A stretch of 34,929 nucleotides of DNA. Origin: a virus. The notes below the pieces were generated by a model. That model was given only the letters and a program-made list of their open reading frames with translations. It was not told the DNA's origin and searched no databases. A program made the position numbers and the translations under genes. Where the stretch lies: positions 1 to 34,929 of the IMG/VR virus record IMGVR_UViG_3300045993_001215; one strand, written 5' to 3'. Positions 1 to 7,028 of the stretch are shown in pieces. Every line of letters starts with the position of its first letter. Position 1 is the stretch's first letter.

Positions 1-534
1 TGCTACACCACCAGACCATGTAGCATCAATAATAGTCTGTGTTGGTGGCTGGTAGTAATAAGCAAGGGCGGTAGCCTGAGCTGCAACAACTGTGGCTGCT
101 AGTGTGCCTGTTGTGGATGCAGTGACTGTACTAAGCAAGGTACCCATATAGGTACCAGTAGCAGTATAGAATTTTGTACCTGCAACATGAGTAACTGCAG
201 CAGTAAATGTAAGTGCAGCAATTGCTGCCAACATTGTAGTTGGTCCAGCTAACAGGGCACCAGGAGCAGTTCCAGATCCACCGGTGAACGGAATCATCTT
301 AACGTTTCTACCGTCAATAGTTAGACCACCATTAATAGAGGTGGCAGAAACTGTGACTGAATCTAGGGAACCGTTTGAAGCGCCAGGAGAAGAAATATGA
401 CCAATGTTGTACCGAGTATCGGTATCAACAATTAACTTACCATTGTTTTGTAGATAGACGTCAACACCAGCCGCAGGCTGAGGTGCCTGACAGAGATCAA
501 AATTGCAAGATGCTTCATGAATAAGAGATGCCAT
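1..534 (-). CDS. Virion structural-like protein, Ala/Thr-rich (C-terminus outside window)
   Basis: An open frame of 178 codons runs from the ATG at 534 to the window edge without a stop, so the C-terminus is missing. It begins MASLIHEASCNFDLCQAPQP and continues into a beta-rich, Gly/Ser/Thr/Ala-rich region with repeated short Ala-Thr stretches from about residue 95 on. There are no Walker, zinc or catalytic motifs. This composition is typical of tail, fibre or capsid-decoration proteins, and the candidate late-promoter motif 25 nt upstream agrees with a virion role. The specific protein is not recognised. Confidence 0.7.
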   Translation of the reverse strand, partial: MASLIHEASCNFDLCQAPQPAAGVDVYLQNNGKLIVDTDTRYNIGHISSPGASNGSLDSVTVSATSINGGLTIDGRNVKMIPFTGGSGTAPGALLAGPTTMLAAIAALTFTAAVTHVAGTKFYTATGTYMGTLLSTVTASTTGTLAATVVAAQATALAYYYQPPTQTIIDATWSGGVA

Positions 535-558
535 TAGATTACCTTATCGTTAAATTCT

Positions 559-568
559 AATTATTTAA
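559..568 (-). promoter_or_regulatory. Candidate late promoter (TTAAATAATT)
   Basis: On the minus strand this reads TTAAATAATT, 25 nt before the ATG of the virion-like gene at 534. It resembles the T4 late promoter core TATAAATA but is not identical. Two further copies (TTAAATACTT) precede the genes starting at 3603 and 3901. It overlaps the stop codon of the upstream gene, so some of the match could be coincidence. Confidence 0.35.
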
Positions 569-1017
569 GGCATCTTAATCTTAGATTTGATGTATTCCCA
601 TATAGCAATACCAACCACCACAACTATACCCCATGCTATACCCGAGAAAATTTTCTTTTTAATTTCTAGAGTTAGTATCTTTTTATCAACAGCCCTATCT
701 TCTTCTGCCACATGAAAGGAGTTGTGCTTTCCAACACCCTCCAGTCCGTTGGGGATAGCAGAAACGAGAGTTTTCTGATCAGCAGACACCTTTTTAATCT
801 CATTGATCGTTGCCTGCATCATCTGAGATAATTTGTTGTACTGATCTGTAGATCTAGAAGAATTTGCATGGATTTCATCTAAAATATCTTTGAATTTTGT
901 CATCTCATCTTCGGTATGAGATTTTAGTTCTTCAAATATCTTTTCTTGAGAATCTTTTACTTCTTGCTTAAGATCTAAATATAAGGAAGCATCATGGATA
1001 TCGTTTTCGTTAGTCAT
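565..1017 (-). CDS. Coiled-coil protein with C-terminal membrane anchor
   Basis: 150 residues. About residues 10-80 are charged, heptad-like helix (coiled coil). Residues about 125-142 (GIAWGIVVVVGIAIWEYI) form one transmembrane segment followed by a Lys-rich tail, which predicts a tail-anchored protein with its bulk in the cytoplasm. The start overlaps the stop of the upstream gene by 8 nt (ATGACTAA), implying translational coupling. It belongs to a run of five small membrane or coiled-coil genes (565-2396). Function is unknown; a lysis or membrane-remodelling role is only a guess. Confidence 0.75.
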   Translation of the reverse strand: MTNENDIHDASLYLDLKQEVKDSQEKIFEELKSHTEDEMTKFKDILDEIHANSSRSTDQYNKLSQMMQATINEIKKVSADQKTLVSAIPNGLEGVGKHNSFHVAEEDRAVDKKILTLEIKKKIFSGIAWGIVVVVGIAIWEYIKSKIKMP

Positions 1018-1450
1018 TTAATGCAAAACATCCATGTTCGAAGGTATTTTTCTTATCAACTAAGGAAAAAATAGGTCTCCATCGCATTATAGTTTTGACA
1101 CAATAGGTGCCGCTTGGTGTACTTAGAGGGAGTACGTATGTTCTATGTACGCTATTGGATCCAGGTGTGTATACAACATCACCCACATTGATTTCTATTT
1201 GGTAGCCAGTATTTTTATTGATGAAAATTTTACTTATATTGCCTACAAAACTTTCATCTGCTTCGGTCGCAACCAAAGATGTTACAAGGAAAAAATCTCT
1301 AGTCTTTGTGTAAGTGTAATCGGTTCTAATATCTTCTACCGGAACTTCATTATTTGCTAAAGTTTGATAAAGAACAAAGCACACAGAAAATGTAACTATG
1401 AATACTATTATTCCTATAAGTCTAAGTACTAAAGAATTATTCGGATTCAT
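1010..1450 (-). CDS. Small protein with N-terminal membrane anchor
   Basis: 146 residues. Residues about 8-30 (LVLRLIGIIVFIVTFSVCFVLY) are one hydrophobic segment without a clear signal-peptidase site, so a signal anchor is likely. The remaining 115 residues are soluble and mixed alpha/beta, with Cys near 117 and 141 that could form a disulfide outside the cytoplasm. The ATG overlaps the upstream stop as ATGA. No family is recognised. Confidence 0.7.
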   Translation of the reverse strand: MNPNNSLVLRLIGIIVFIVTFSVCFVLYQTLANNEVPVEDIRTDYTYTKTRDFFLVTSLVATEADESFVGNISKIFINKNTGYQIEINVGDVVYTPGSNSVHRTYVLPLSTPSGTYCVKTIMRWRPIFSLVDKKNTFEHGCFALND

Positions 1451-1683
1451 ATGTTAAGCTTTTTTTCTATTGCCACAATCTTTTCTTCTATAATGCAGAT
1501 TTTTGCCAGCAAAGTATCAAATGTGTTCATTTTTCTTCTTTCACCAAACATCACAGTATCCGGAAACTCTGCACTTTCTGAAGAAAACGCCTTTTTAAAA
1601 GCATAATGAAGCACCCATAAAAATAAAAATGTGACAAAAGTTGCAGCAATTGTCGCAAAAACCAATGATTCCCAGGCCTGCAT
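1447..1683 (-). CDS. Small single-span membrane protein
   Basis: 78 residues from the ATG at 1683, chosen because GAGG lies 8 nt upstream; a longer frame with an upstream Met would overlap the preceding gene and has no better ribosome site. Residues about 6-28 (SLVFATIAATFVTFLFLWVLHYA) are a transmembrane segment, and the last 30 residues form an amphipathic helix. The size and layout (membrane helix plus helical tail) resemble small lysis or spanin-like proteins, but nothing identifies it. Confidence 0.65.
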   Translation of the reverse strand: MQAWESLVFATIAATFVTFLFLWVLHYAFKKAFSSESAEFPDTVMFGERRKMNTFDTLLAKICIIEEKIVAIEKKLNI

Positions 1684-1684
1684 T

Positions 1685-2104
1685 TTATATCCTCGTTTTA
1701 TATCCAGACCGAACAAATACCCAGCATGCACCTAATGTCAATGCAAATTCACCGGCCAGCCCAGAAGGCGGCGGGGTCATAGAATTATACATAGAAATAA
1801 TTATAAGAAGCCAAAATGCTGCATTCCAACCGGCAAACACTTGAGCTTCTCGAGAAAAATAATTCTGTGTCAATATAAAGAACAATTGTATCATTGCAGA
1901 ACCACCAAATAGAATAACCCAGACATGTTCCGGAACTATCTGAGCCATTATACTGTAGATTTGTCGGTCAAATGAAGTGGAATGAAAAAATAGCGAAAAT
2001 GCCCAAACTAATTCTGCAATAAAAAGCACAAATCTAATTGCATGCAAATCAGAAAAGAATATGATGTGGGTTAGATGCCTTGCGGCCAAGGTCCTGTTTG
2101 GCAT
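1685..2104 (-). CDS. Multi-spanning membrane protein (four predicted helices)
   Basis: 139 residues with hydrophobic segments near 20-40, 57-80, 88-107 and 113-132, so a three- or four-span inner-membrane protein. A holin is one option because of size and spans, but holins are too diverse to assign without a lysis test, and no endolysin gene is in the window. The stop lies directly before the ribosome site of the next gene, so the two are probably co-translated. Confidence 0.7.
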   Translation of the reverse strand: MPNRTLAARHLTHIIFFSDLHAIRFVLFIAELVWAFSLFFHSTSFDRQIYSIMAQIVPEHVWVILFGGSAMIQLFFILTQNYFSREAQVFAGWNAAFWLLIIISMYNSMTPPPSGLAGEFALTLGACWVFVRSGYKTRI

Positions 2105-2108
2105 GATT

Positions 2109-2396
2109 TCAATTCTTTGTTATAGAATTTGAAATGCTTTTTTGGCCTCTCAATATTTCTAACAAAAGTTGTTTTTGATCTTGTTGTTCTTTTTGTATAT
2201 TAGCTGTTCTCTCGTCCAAACGCGACTGAGATTCAGATATAGTTTCAATCTTTTGTTGCTTAATTACAGAGGAATTAAGTTTAGCTTCAAGCTCCGTAAC
2301 TTTTGCGGTAGTTTGACCCCAAGCAATTCCAGCCGAAATTAGGGCAATGAACAGAAACCAATTTGTTTTCAACCAGTTGATAGTAGTATTGTTCAT
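2109..2396 (-). CDS. Membrane-anchored coiled-coil protein
   Basis: 95 residues. An N-terminal membrane segment (about residues 9-27, WLKTNWFLFIALISAGIAW) is followed by a Gln/Glu/Lys/Ser-rich coiled coil to the C-terminus. This is the layout of i-spanins (Rz-type), but no embedded o-spanin lipoprotein frame was found, so the spanin reading is speculative. It sits between the four-span protein and a larger coiled-coil virion-like gene. Confidence 0.7.
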   Translation of the reverse strand: MNNTTINWLKTNWFLFIALISAGIAWGQTTAKVTELEAKLNSSVIKQQKIETISESQSRLDERTANIQKEQQDQKQLLLEILRGQKSISNSITKN

Positions 2397-2401
2397 AATT
2401 G

Positions 2402-3136
2402 TTAACTATAAGTGTATGAAAGACGATTGGTCCAAACTTTGTCATAGTTTGAATTGCCAGATGCCCAGGTCTCGGAAACATCATTGTCTACGCTGGCGAT
2501 AGTTACCTTACGAATTCTCCAAACCGGAGAAGTTTCAAGAGAACCAACTGGAGCCTCAGCCTTGTATAGTTCGTTGTCAGTAATAAAATCGATTCGCTTG
2601 GCAAACGGCATTTCTTCATCGGTCACAGTAGTGCCGCCGGGGTTTGTAGTTGGGATTGTGAATACAATCTTATTTAATGCTGCCGAGTAGGTCATAATTG
2701 CACCATCTACCAGACCAGTCTTATCTAGGTCATCCATACGAAGAATACGAACTTCACCAGAACCAGCGCCACCAAAACCAGATGCTACATTAGGTTTTGC
2801 ATCCAGTTGTTTCTTGAGATTGGCAATGTCATCTTGAAGTTTCTTGACCACCGATACAAGTTTCTTCTCGGAGGTATCAGCTAGGGCGGAAACCTTTTCG
2901 GATACTAGCTCTTGAACTTCATCCTGAGAAATAATCTTGGCTTCAAGTTCATCTACCTTTGTAACAACGTTGGCACGTTTTTGCTCGGTTACTTTGGCCG
3001 TGGAGACGGTTTTGAACAGTTCTGTGAGTAATGGAGAAAACTCTGCCTTCTTACGCTCTTGTTCTTGAAGTTCTTTGAGGCGTTTATCCTCTTTGCCCCT
3101 ACGGATTAGTTCTGCGAATGAATTCAAATCAGCCAT
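2402..3136 (-). CDS. Coiled-coil virion-like protein with C-terminal beta domain
   Basis: 244 residues. Residues 1-115 are strongly charged and helical with long coiled-coil potential (KKLQDDIANLKKQLDAK near 101-117). A Gly-rich hinge (GFGGAGSG, about 122-129) leads to a beta-rich C-terminal domain. This rod-plus-adhesion-domain layout is common in phage fibre, whisker or neck components. Its start shares one base with the upstream stop (TAATG). The specific protein is not recognised. Confidence 0.7.
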   Translation of the reverse strand: MADLNSFAELIRRGKEDKRLKELQEQERKKAEFSPLLTELFKTVSTAKVTEQKRANVVTKVDELEAKIISQDEVQELVSEKVSALADTSEKKLVSVVKKLQDDIANLKKQLDAKPNVASGFGGAGSGEVRILRMDDLDKTGLVDGAIMTYSAALNKIVFTIPTTNPGGTTVTDEEMPFAKRIDFITDNELYKAEAPVGSLETSPVWRIRKVTIASVDNDVSETWASGNSNYDKVWTNRLSYTYS

Positions 3137-3603
3137 TATTTTATCACCAACATTAGATTTTGCAACGGTTCGATCATTTTTGCCGCTGACAGATTTTTGA
3201 ATAGTTTCTTAGGAGTCACGATAGGATCAAGTTCAAGCAATTGCGCACATACATATGAACAAAATTTCTTATCATCGGAAGTCCAATTTACACCAAAAAG
3301 GGACATTATGGCACCTGGCCAGTCATATGCTTGTTGACCTTCATATAGCTTAAACCAAAGATAGCATATGTTTTCTTGTTCTACTGAAATTTCAGTGCCA
3401 TCTGGATTCTTTAGATCAAAGATTTCCCACTTTGTATTTTGTTCTATATATTTAAGACGTACACCGCCATCACGTGGTGAAGCTGATCCGAATTCACCAC
3501 TTGGGAATACAAGTTCACAATGTGAATATTTAGATATGGTAAAGAAAGAAATTAACTTATCTTGCCAATTGCCGTTTTTGGCCAGGTAAAAAGCAATTTT
3601 CAT
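3136..3603 (-). CDS. Permuted NlpC/P60 (YiiX-like) papain-fold hydrolase
   Basis: 155 residues. The N-terminal KIAFYLAKN strand, then SKYSHCELVFPSG (His near 28) and later DDKKFCSYVCAQLL (Cys near 115) follow the permuted NlpC/P60 order, in which the catalytic His precedes the Cys. Members of this superfamily cleave peptide, amide or acyl bonds; in a phage late region a cell-wall amidase/peptidase or virion-maturation role is possible, but the substrate is not visible. The start at 3603 has GGAG 8 nt upstream and a candidate late-promoter motif 20 nt upstream. Confidence 0.65.
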   Translation of the reverse strand: MKIAFYLAKNGNWQDKLISFFTISKYSHCELVFPSGEFGSASPRDGGVRLKYIEQNTKWEIFDLKNPDGTEISVEQENICYLWFKLYEGQQAYDWPGAIMSLFGVNWTSDDKKFCSYVCAQLLELDPIVTPKKLFKNLSAAKMIEPLQNLMLVIK

Positions 3604-3622
3604 GAAAGCTCCGTATAGTTGT

Positions 3623-3632
3623 AAGTATTTAA
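3623..3632 (-). promoter_or_regulatory. Candidate late promoter (TTAAATACTT)
   Basis: Minus-strand TTAAATACTT, 20 nt before the ATG of the papain-fold hydrolase and just downstream of the terminator at 3636-3660, a logical position for a new transcript start. The same ten bases recur at 3940-3949. Confidence 0.4.
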
Positions 3633-3635
3633 TGC

Positions 3636-3660
3636 GAAAAAGGGAACCGAAGTTCCCTTT
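3636..3660 (-). terminator. Rho-independent terminator with UUCG loop
   Basis: On the minus strand a perfect 9-bp stem (AAAGGGAAC / GTTCCCTTT) closes a TTCG tetraloop and runs into a short T tract. It lies just downstream of the small gene 3680-3901 and separates it from the next late unit. Confidence 0.88.
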
Positions 3661-3679
3661 AAGATCTAAGTACTTAGAA

Positions 3680-3901
3680 TTAAACGATCGTTACAGTCTT
3701 CCAAACCACACCAGTGCTCCAGCAAAGAGCGTAAGGAGCAGCAGCACCAAACGAACCAAACATGCCTGGGTTCAAAGCGGCTGGGTATGCTGCTTCCATA
3801 GCAATCAAAGAAGCGGCAACTGGAGCTGCAGAAAGTTGTGTGCTCAATGGAGCTGTAAGACCAGAACCTCTAAGTTCTAGTTCGCGAGTAGATAATGCCA
3901 T
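3680..3901 (-). CDS. Small Ala-rich protein, possibly structural
   Basis: 73 residues beginning MALSTRELELRGSGL, then an Ala/Pro/Gly-rich body. AAAGGAAAA lies upstream of the ATG, giving a strong ribosome site. It is flanked by its own candidate late promoter (3940-3949) and a strong terminator (3636-3660), so it looks like a highly expressed single-gene unit. That pattern suits a virion or abundant accessory protein. No family is recognised. Confidence 0.7.
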   Translation of the reverse strand: MALSTRELELRGSGLTAPLSTQLSAAPVAASLIAMEAAYPAALNPGMFGSFGAAAPYALCWSTGVVWKTVTIV

Positions 3902-3939
3902 GGTAGTTTTCCTTTATAATTCCGTTGTCAACGTCGACC

Positions 3940-3949
3940 AAGTATTTAA
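3940..3949 (-). promoter_or_regulatory. Candidate late promoter (TTAAATACTT)
   Basis: A second exact copy of TTAAATACTT on the minus strand, 39 nt before the small gene starting at 3901. It overlaps the stop of the helicase gene. Repetition next to late-type genes is the evidence; the sequence is not a canonical T4 late promoter. Confidence 0.4.
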
Positions 3950-5385
3950 TCGAACTTGAAGTCGTCAAACCCTGCTTTTAGTGGATTTATTGTATGCAGA
4001 ACGTCAAGATTAAAATTGTCACCGAAGGTGTCATTGGCAGTTTCAATCTTTGGTTTTGGCTTAGCACCACCATTCTTGATACCAGAGTTGAAATTGATCT
4101 TAGATGCAGACTCTTCCAAATCAAACAATCGCATTTTACCGTAGTCAACTCCCTCTAGGAACTTGTTAGGTTCGTCAAGATTCTTATACCGATTCTTGAG
4201 TTGTTTGAACATAATTTGCTTGAGTTGCTTGAGTTCTTCTGTGTTGATGATGGCACACATCCAGTCAGCAATAGCCGGTACGCCGAAGGATTCAGAAGTT
4301 TGAGACATATCGACATCAGAATTACCAACACCAGCTCGGGTAGTCTGAACGGCAGAAATGCATGCAAAGTTGTTCACAATTGCTAATGCTCGGAGTTCGG
4401 CACCAATTGACTTCACAATGGTGTAAGAATTTGCCCCACCACCAGCTTTGTGGCGTTCAGAGAGACAAATGGACATATAGTCAACAACGACCAGATCTGG
4501 TACAAAATTCTGCTTGGTCCTGTATTCTTCCAGTAGTGCTCGGAAATGTCCCGGGTGAGCACCTTCCGTTGGATATTCCTTGATCCTCAGCTTGCCCTTA
4601 GACATAGCAGCGACCTGGGCGAATTTGTTATCAAACACCGGCTTAGAAATCGACTCAAGCGTATCAAAGTCAATGTCCATAAGGTTAACGTCAATACGTT
4701 TGGCAATTTCAAACTCGGCCATTTCCATCGTTATGTACAGCACATTGTAGCCGGCCTTGAGTGCGCCAGCTGCAAAGTTCGTCATAATGAGAGATTTACC
4801 ACCGTGGGGTGGAGCCAGAAGAACATTCAGAGTCTTACGAGGGAAACCACCACGAGTAATTTCATCAAAGATCTTGAAGCCAGTTGGAATTCTAGCCTCG
4901 TTCAAATGGTAGTAATCATACCGATCATCTGCCTCTTCAATGTAGTCGTGGCCTACGGTAGTATTGAAGCAGATCGAGAGTGCTTCCTGTAGGATAGATG
5001 GAATTGCCTCTGGTGTTTTTGTCTTATCCTGACCATCTACAATCAGCACAGACTCACGGAGTGCATTAAAGATTGCTCGCTGCTTACAGAACTTCTCTGT
5101 TTCTTCCACTAGGAAATCTATGCCTTCATGGAATTCCTCAGTCGAATCCAACACAGAAACCAGAGCATCGTACACAGTCTTTGAACCCTTGAGATTATCA
5201 ATCTCAATTCTCATTGCTTGTTTTGATGGGATCTTATTGTACTTATTGAAGTACCGTGTATAGATCTTGAATAGATTCTTATCCTCTTGAGATGAGAAGT
5301 ATTCTTCCTTTAGATGGGGTATGACTTTACGAACATACTCTTCATTCAGTAGTAATTGTGAGAAAATTAGTTGTTCTGGTTTCAT
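3946..5385 (-). CDS. 41: Replicative DNA helicase, T4 gp41 / DnaB family
   Basis: 479 residues, close to T4 gp41 (475). An N-terminal helical domain (1-150) precedes a RecA-type motor: Walker A APPHGGKS (191-198), the ITMEMAEFE segment (218-226) and Walker B LVVVDYMS (298-305). The family forms hexamers that unwind the lagging-strand template 5'-3' and recruit primase. It is the last gene of the polymerase-uvsX unit. No Shine-Dalgarno sequence is visible before the ATG, and the only upstream element is the hairpin at 5402-5434, which may limit or time its expression. A primase (gp61) and helicase loader (gp59) are not in this window. Confidence 0.95.
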   Translation of the reverse strand: MKPEQLIFSQLLLNEEYVRKVIPHLKEEYFSSQEDKNLFKIYTRYFNKYNKIPSKQAMRIEIDNLKGSKTVYDALVSVLDSTEEFHEGIDFLVEETEKFCKQRAIFNALRESVLIVDGQDKTKTPEAIPSILQEALSICFNTTVGHDYIEEADDRYDYYHLNEARIPTGFKIFDEITRGGFPRKTLNVLLAPPHGGKSLIMTNFAAGALKAGYNVLYITMEMAEFEIAKRIDVNLMDIDFDTLESISKPVFDNKFAQVAAMSKGKLRIKEYPTEGAHPGHFRALLEEYRTKQNFVPDLVVVDYMSICLSERHKAGGGANSYTIVKSIGAELRALAIVNNFACISAVQTTRAGVGNSDVDMSQTSESFGVPAIADWMCAIINTEELKQLKQIMFKQLKNRYKNLDEPNKFLEGVDYGKMRLFDLEESASKINFNSGIKNGGAKPKPKIETANDTFGDNFNLDVLHTINPLKAGFDDFKFD

Positions 5386-5401
5386 GTATAAAAGCTAAGA
5401 A

Positions 5402-5446
5402 GGGCCGACATGATCTATTATATCACATCGGCCCAGTAAAGTACAA
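5402..5446 (-). promoter_or_regulatory. Promoter-like element inside an inverted repeat before gene 41
   Basis: On the minus strand GGGCCGA (5434-5428) and TCGGCCC (5408-5402) form a 7-bp stem. The loop contains TATAAT (5422-5417), with TTGTAC at 5446-5441 as an 18-bp-spaced -35 box. The element fills the uvsX-41 intergenic gap. It could act as a promoter whose -10 sits in a cruciform, as a weak terminator, or as an mRNA hairpin. Following bases are TTCTTAGCTTTT, not a clean T tract. Confidence 0.5.
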
Positions 5447-5448
5447 TC

Positions 5449-6522
5449 TTATTCAGCCGCTAGTTCTTCTTCGAGAGCAGCCTGTTCCTCGGCAAACATA
5501 GAGCCTGACGACACTTCATACTTAGTTTTTACAAAAGCATCAAACGTTGGGTCACCGAGGATCGAAGCCCAGAATGCATCTGTGTTCGTATCGGCCATGC
5601 GCCAATTCTTAGTATCAAGTTCTCCAGTCTCTGGATTGCACTTGCAGTACCAACCGACCTTTGGTTTCACCACGTGCTTGGATTCGAGAGCAATGTCCAT
5701 AAGAGCAGAGTACTTGTTCATACCCGAGCCATGAAGAACCTGCACTGGGATCTTGGATTTTTCACGCACCATACGAGATTTTTCAACGTTGATGATGAAG
5801 TTGTATCCAACGAGGCTATCCTTGTCCTTTTCTTGTTGGCGGCCAAGAATAAAGATAGCAGAGGCAGAGTAATAGATACCAGTACCACCAGATACCACGG
5901 CCTTTGAGAACATCTCTTGGGTCATGTAAGTGTGATTCACAACGACCATGGGAAGTTGCTTCAGAGTCAGGTGTGGAGTAACCATGCGGAACAGCGACTT
6001 GAGTTGCTTGGCACGAGTCATATCAGCAACGGATTTACCATCCAAAGCATCATCAACTTCCTTCTTGGAGGCAATATTACCAGCCGAATCCAAAGCGATG
6101 AAGACCTTGTCGCCGCGTTTGATTTCTTCCAACTGCTTCATGATGTCAAACTTGAGTTCTTCAATAGTAGTCACAGGAGTATGAACGACACGAGTCATAT
6201 CGATGCCAACCGAATCAAAGTATGCCTGAGGTGTACCAAATTCTGAGTCATAGAACAGACCGATAGCATCTGGATACTTATCCAAATAGGATTTCAGCAT
6301 GAGCAATGTGAACATCGTCTTAAAGTGCTTTGATGGTCCAGCCCAGATGAACAGACCCGAGCCGAATCCACCATCAATAGACCCAGACAGAGCAATATTG
6401 ATAGCAGGAATAGATGTGCGGACATTGTCCGTGGCATCAAAGAAGGTAGAAGTGGCCAATACAGCCGTTTCCTTGATGGTTGAGTTCTTTTTGATTCTGT
6501 CGAGTAGTGCGTTATTTGCCAT
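5449..6522 (-). CDS. uvsX: UvsX-like recombinase (RecA/Rad51 family)
   Basis: 357 residues. Walker A AGPSKHFKT (61-69) matches the unusual UvsX form, and the Walker B-like VFIALDSAG lies near 140. The C-terminus is acidic (AALEEELAAE), as in T4 UvsX. UvsX forms filaments on single-stranded DNA, drives strand exchange, and starts recombination-dependent replication in T4. A strong ribosome site (AAAGGAAAA) precedes the ATG. It lies downstream of the polymerase and a P-loop protein in the same unit, so it should be expressed with the replisome. Confidence 0.95.
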   Translation of the reverse strand: MANNALLDRIKKNSTIKETAVLATSTFFDATDNVRTSIPAINIALSGSIDGGFGSGLFIWAGPSKHFKTMFTLLMLKSYLDKYPDAIGLFYDSEFGTPQAYFDSVGIDMTRVVHTPVTTIEELKFDIMKQLEEIKRGDKVFIALDSAGNIASKKEVDDALDGKSVADMTRAKQLKSLFRMVTPHLTLKQLPMVVVNHTYMTQEMFSKAVVSGGTGIYYSASAIFILGRQQEKDKDSLVGYNFIINVEKSRMVREKSKIPVQVLHGSGMNKYSALMDIALESKHVVKPKVGWYCKCNPETGELDTKNWRMADTNTDAFWASILGDPTFDAFVKTKYEVSSGSMFAEEQAALEEELAAE

Positions 6523-6537
6523 TTCGTTTTCCTTTGG

Positions 6538-7020
6538 TTAAAATACTGGGGTGCCAATTTTTAGCACATAAAAATCATCCGTGAACAGATCTTGAGCTTT
6601 AAGTTCCGTTAGTAATTCCGAGAAGTTATTCTCATGTTCTTTTCTCATGAAACTATATTCATCTACCAAGAACAATGAGTATTTCAGTCCGCGTTGTCTA
6701 ATGCCACGATTAAACCTAATGACTGAAAACATTTCATCAAACGTTACCACATTTGATCGGTTCAGTGCGTATTTGTCGATGCAACAATTATCTAACATTC
6801 TTTGATTAGCGACAAACATCACAGATGAGAATGTGTCCTTCAGCTCGAGTAGGTACTTAGTCTTACCCGATTGCCGAGGCACACCCAAAGTAATAGTTCT
6901 AAGTTCCCCGATATATGTTGAAAAGGGCATACAGTCCAGATATTTCCGAGAATTTTCTCTTTCTTCAAGAAATACCATTGATGCTTTGTGCAGATTTTCT
7001 ATATTATAATTTGAGGTCAT
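6538..7020 (-). CDS. P-loop NTPase-like protein of unknown role
   Basis: 160 residues. GVPRQSGKT near 46-54 is a Walker A, VMFVANQRM follows as in helicase motif Ia, and YSLFLVDEYSFM near 113-124 is a Walker B with acidic pair. The size covers a single RecA-like lobe, so it is either a minimal ATPase or a translocase-like regulator. AAGGAA lies upstream, directly after the polymerase stop. The position between polymerase and recombinase suggests a replication or recombination accessory. No named family is recognised. Confidence 0.7.
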   Translation of the reverse strand: MTSNYNIENLHKASMVFLEERENSRKYLDCMPFSTYIGELRTITLGVPRQSGKTKYLLELKDTFSSVMFVANQRMLDNCCIDKYALNRSNVVTFDEMFSVIRFNRGIRQRGLKYSLFLVDEYSFMRKEHENNFSELLTELKAQDLFTDDFYVLKIGTPVF

Positions 7021-7028
7021 ATTGTTCC

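Noticed and set aside
4546-4992. Long plus-strand frame opposite gene 41 (148 codons)
   Set aside because: It is antisense to a clear helicase gene and has no recognisable domain or ribosome site.
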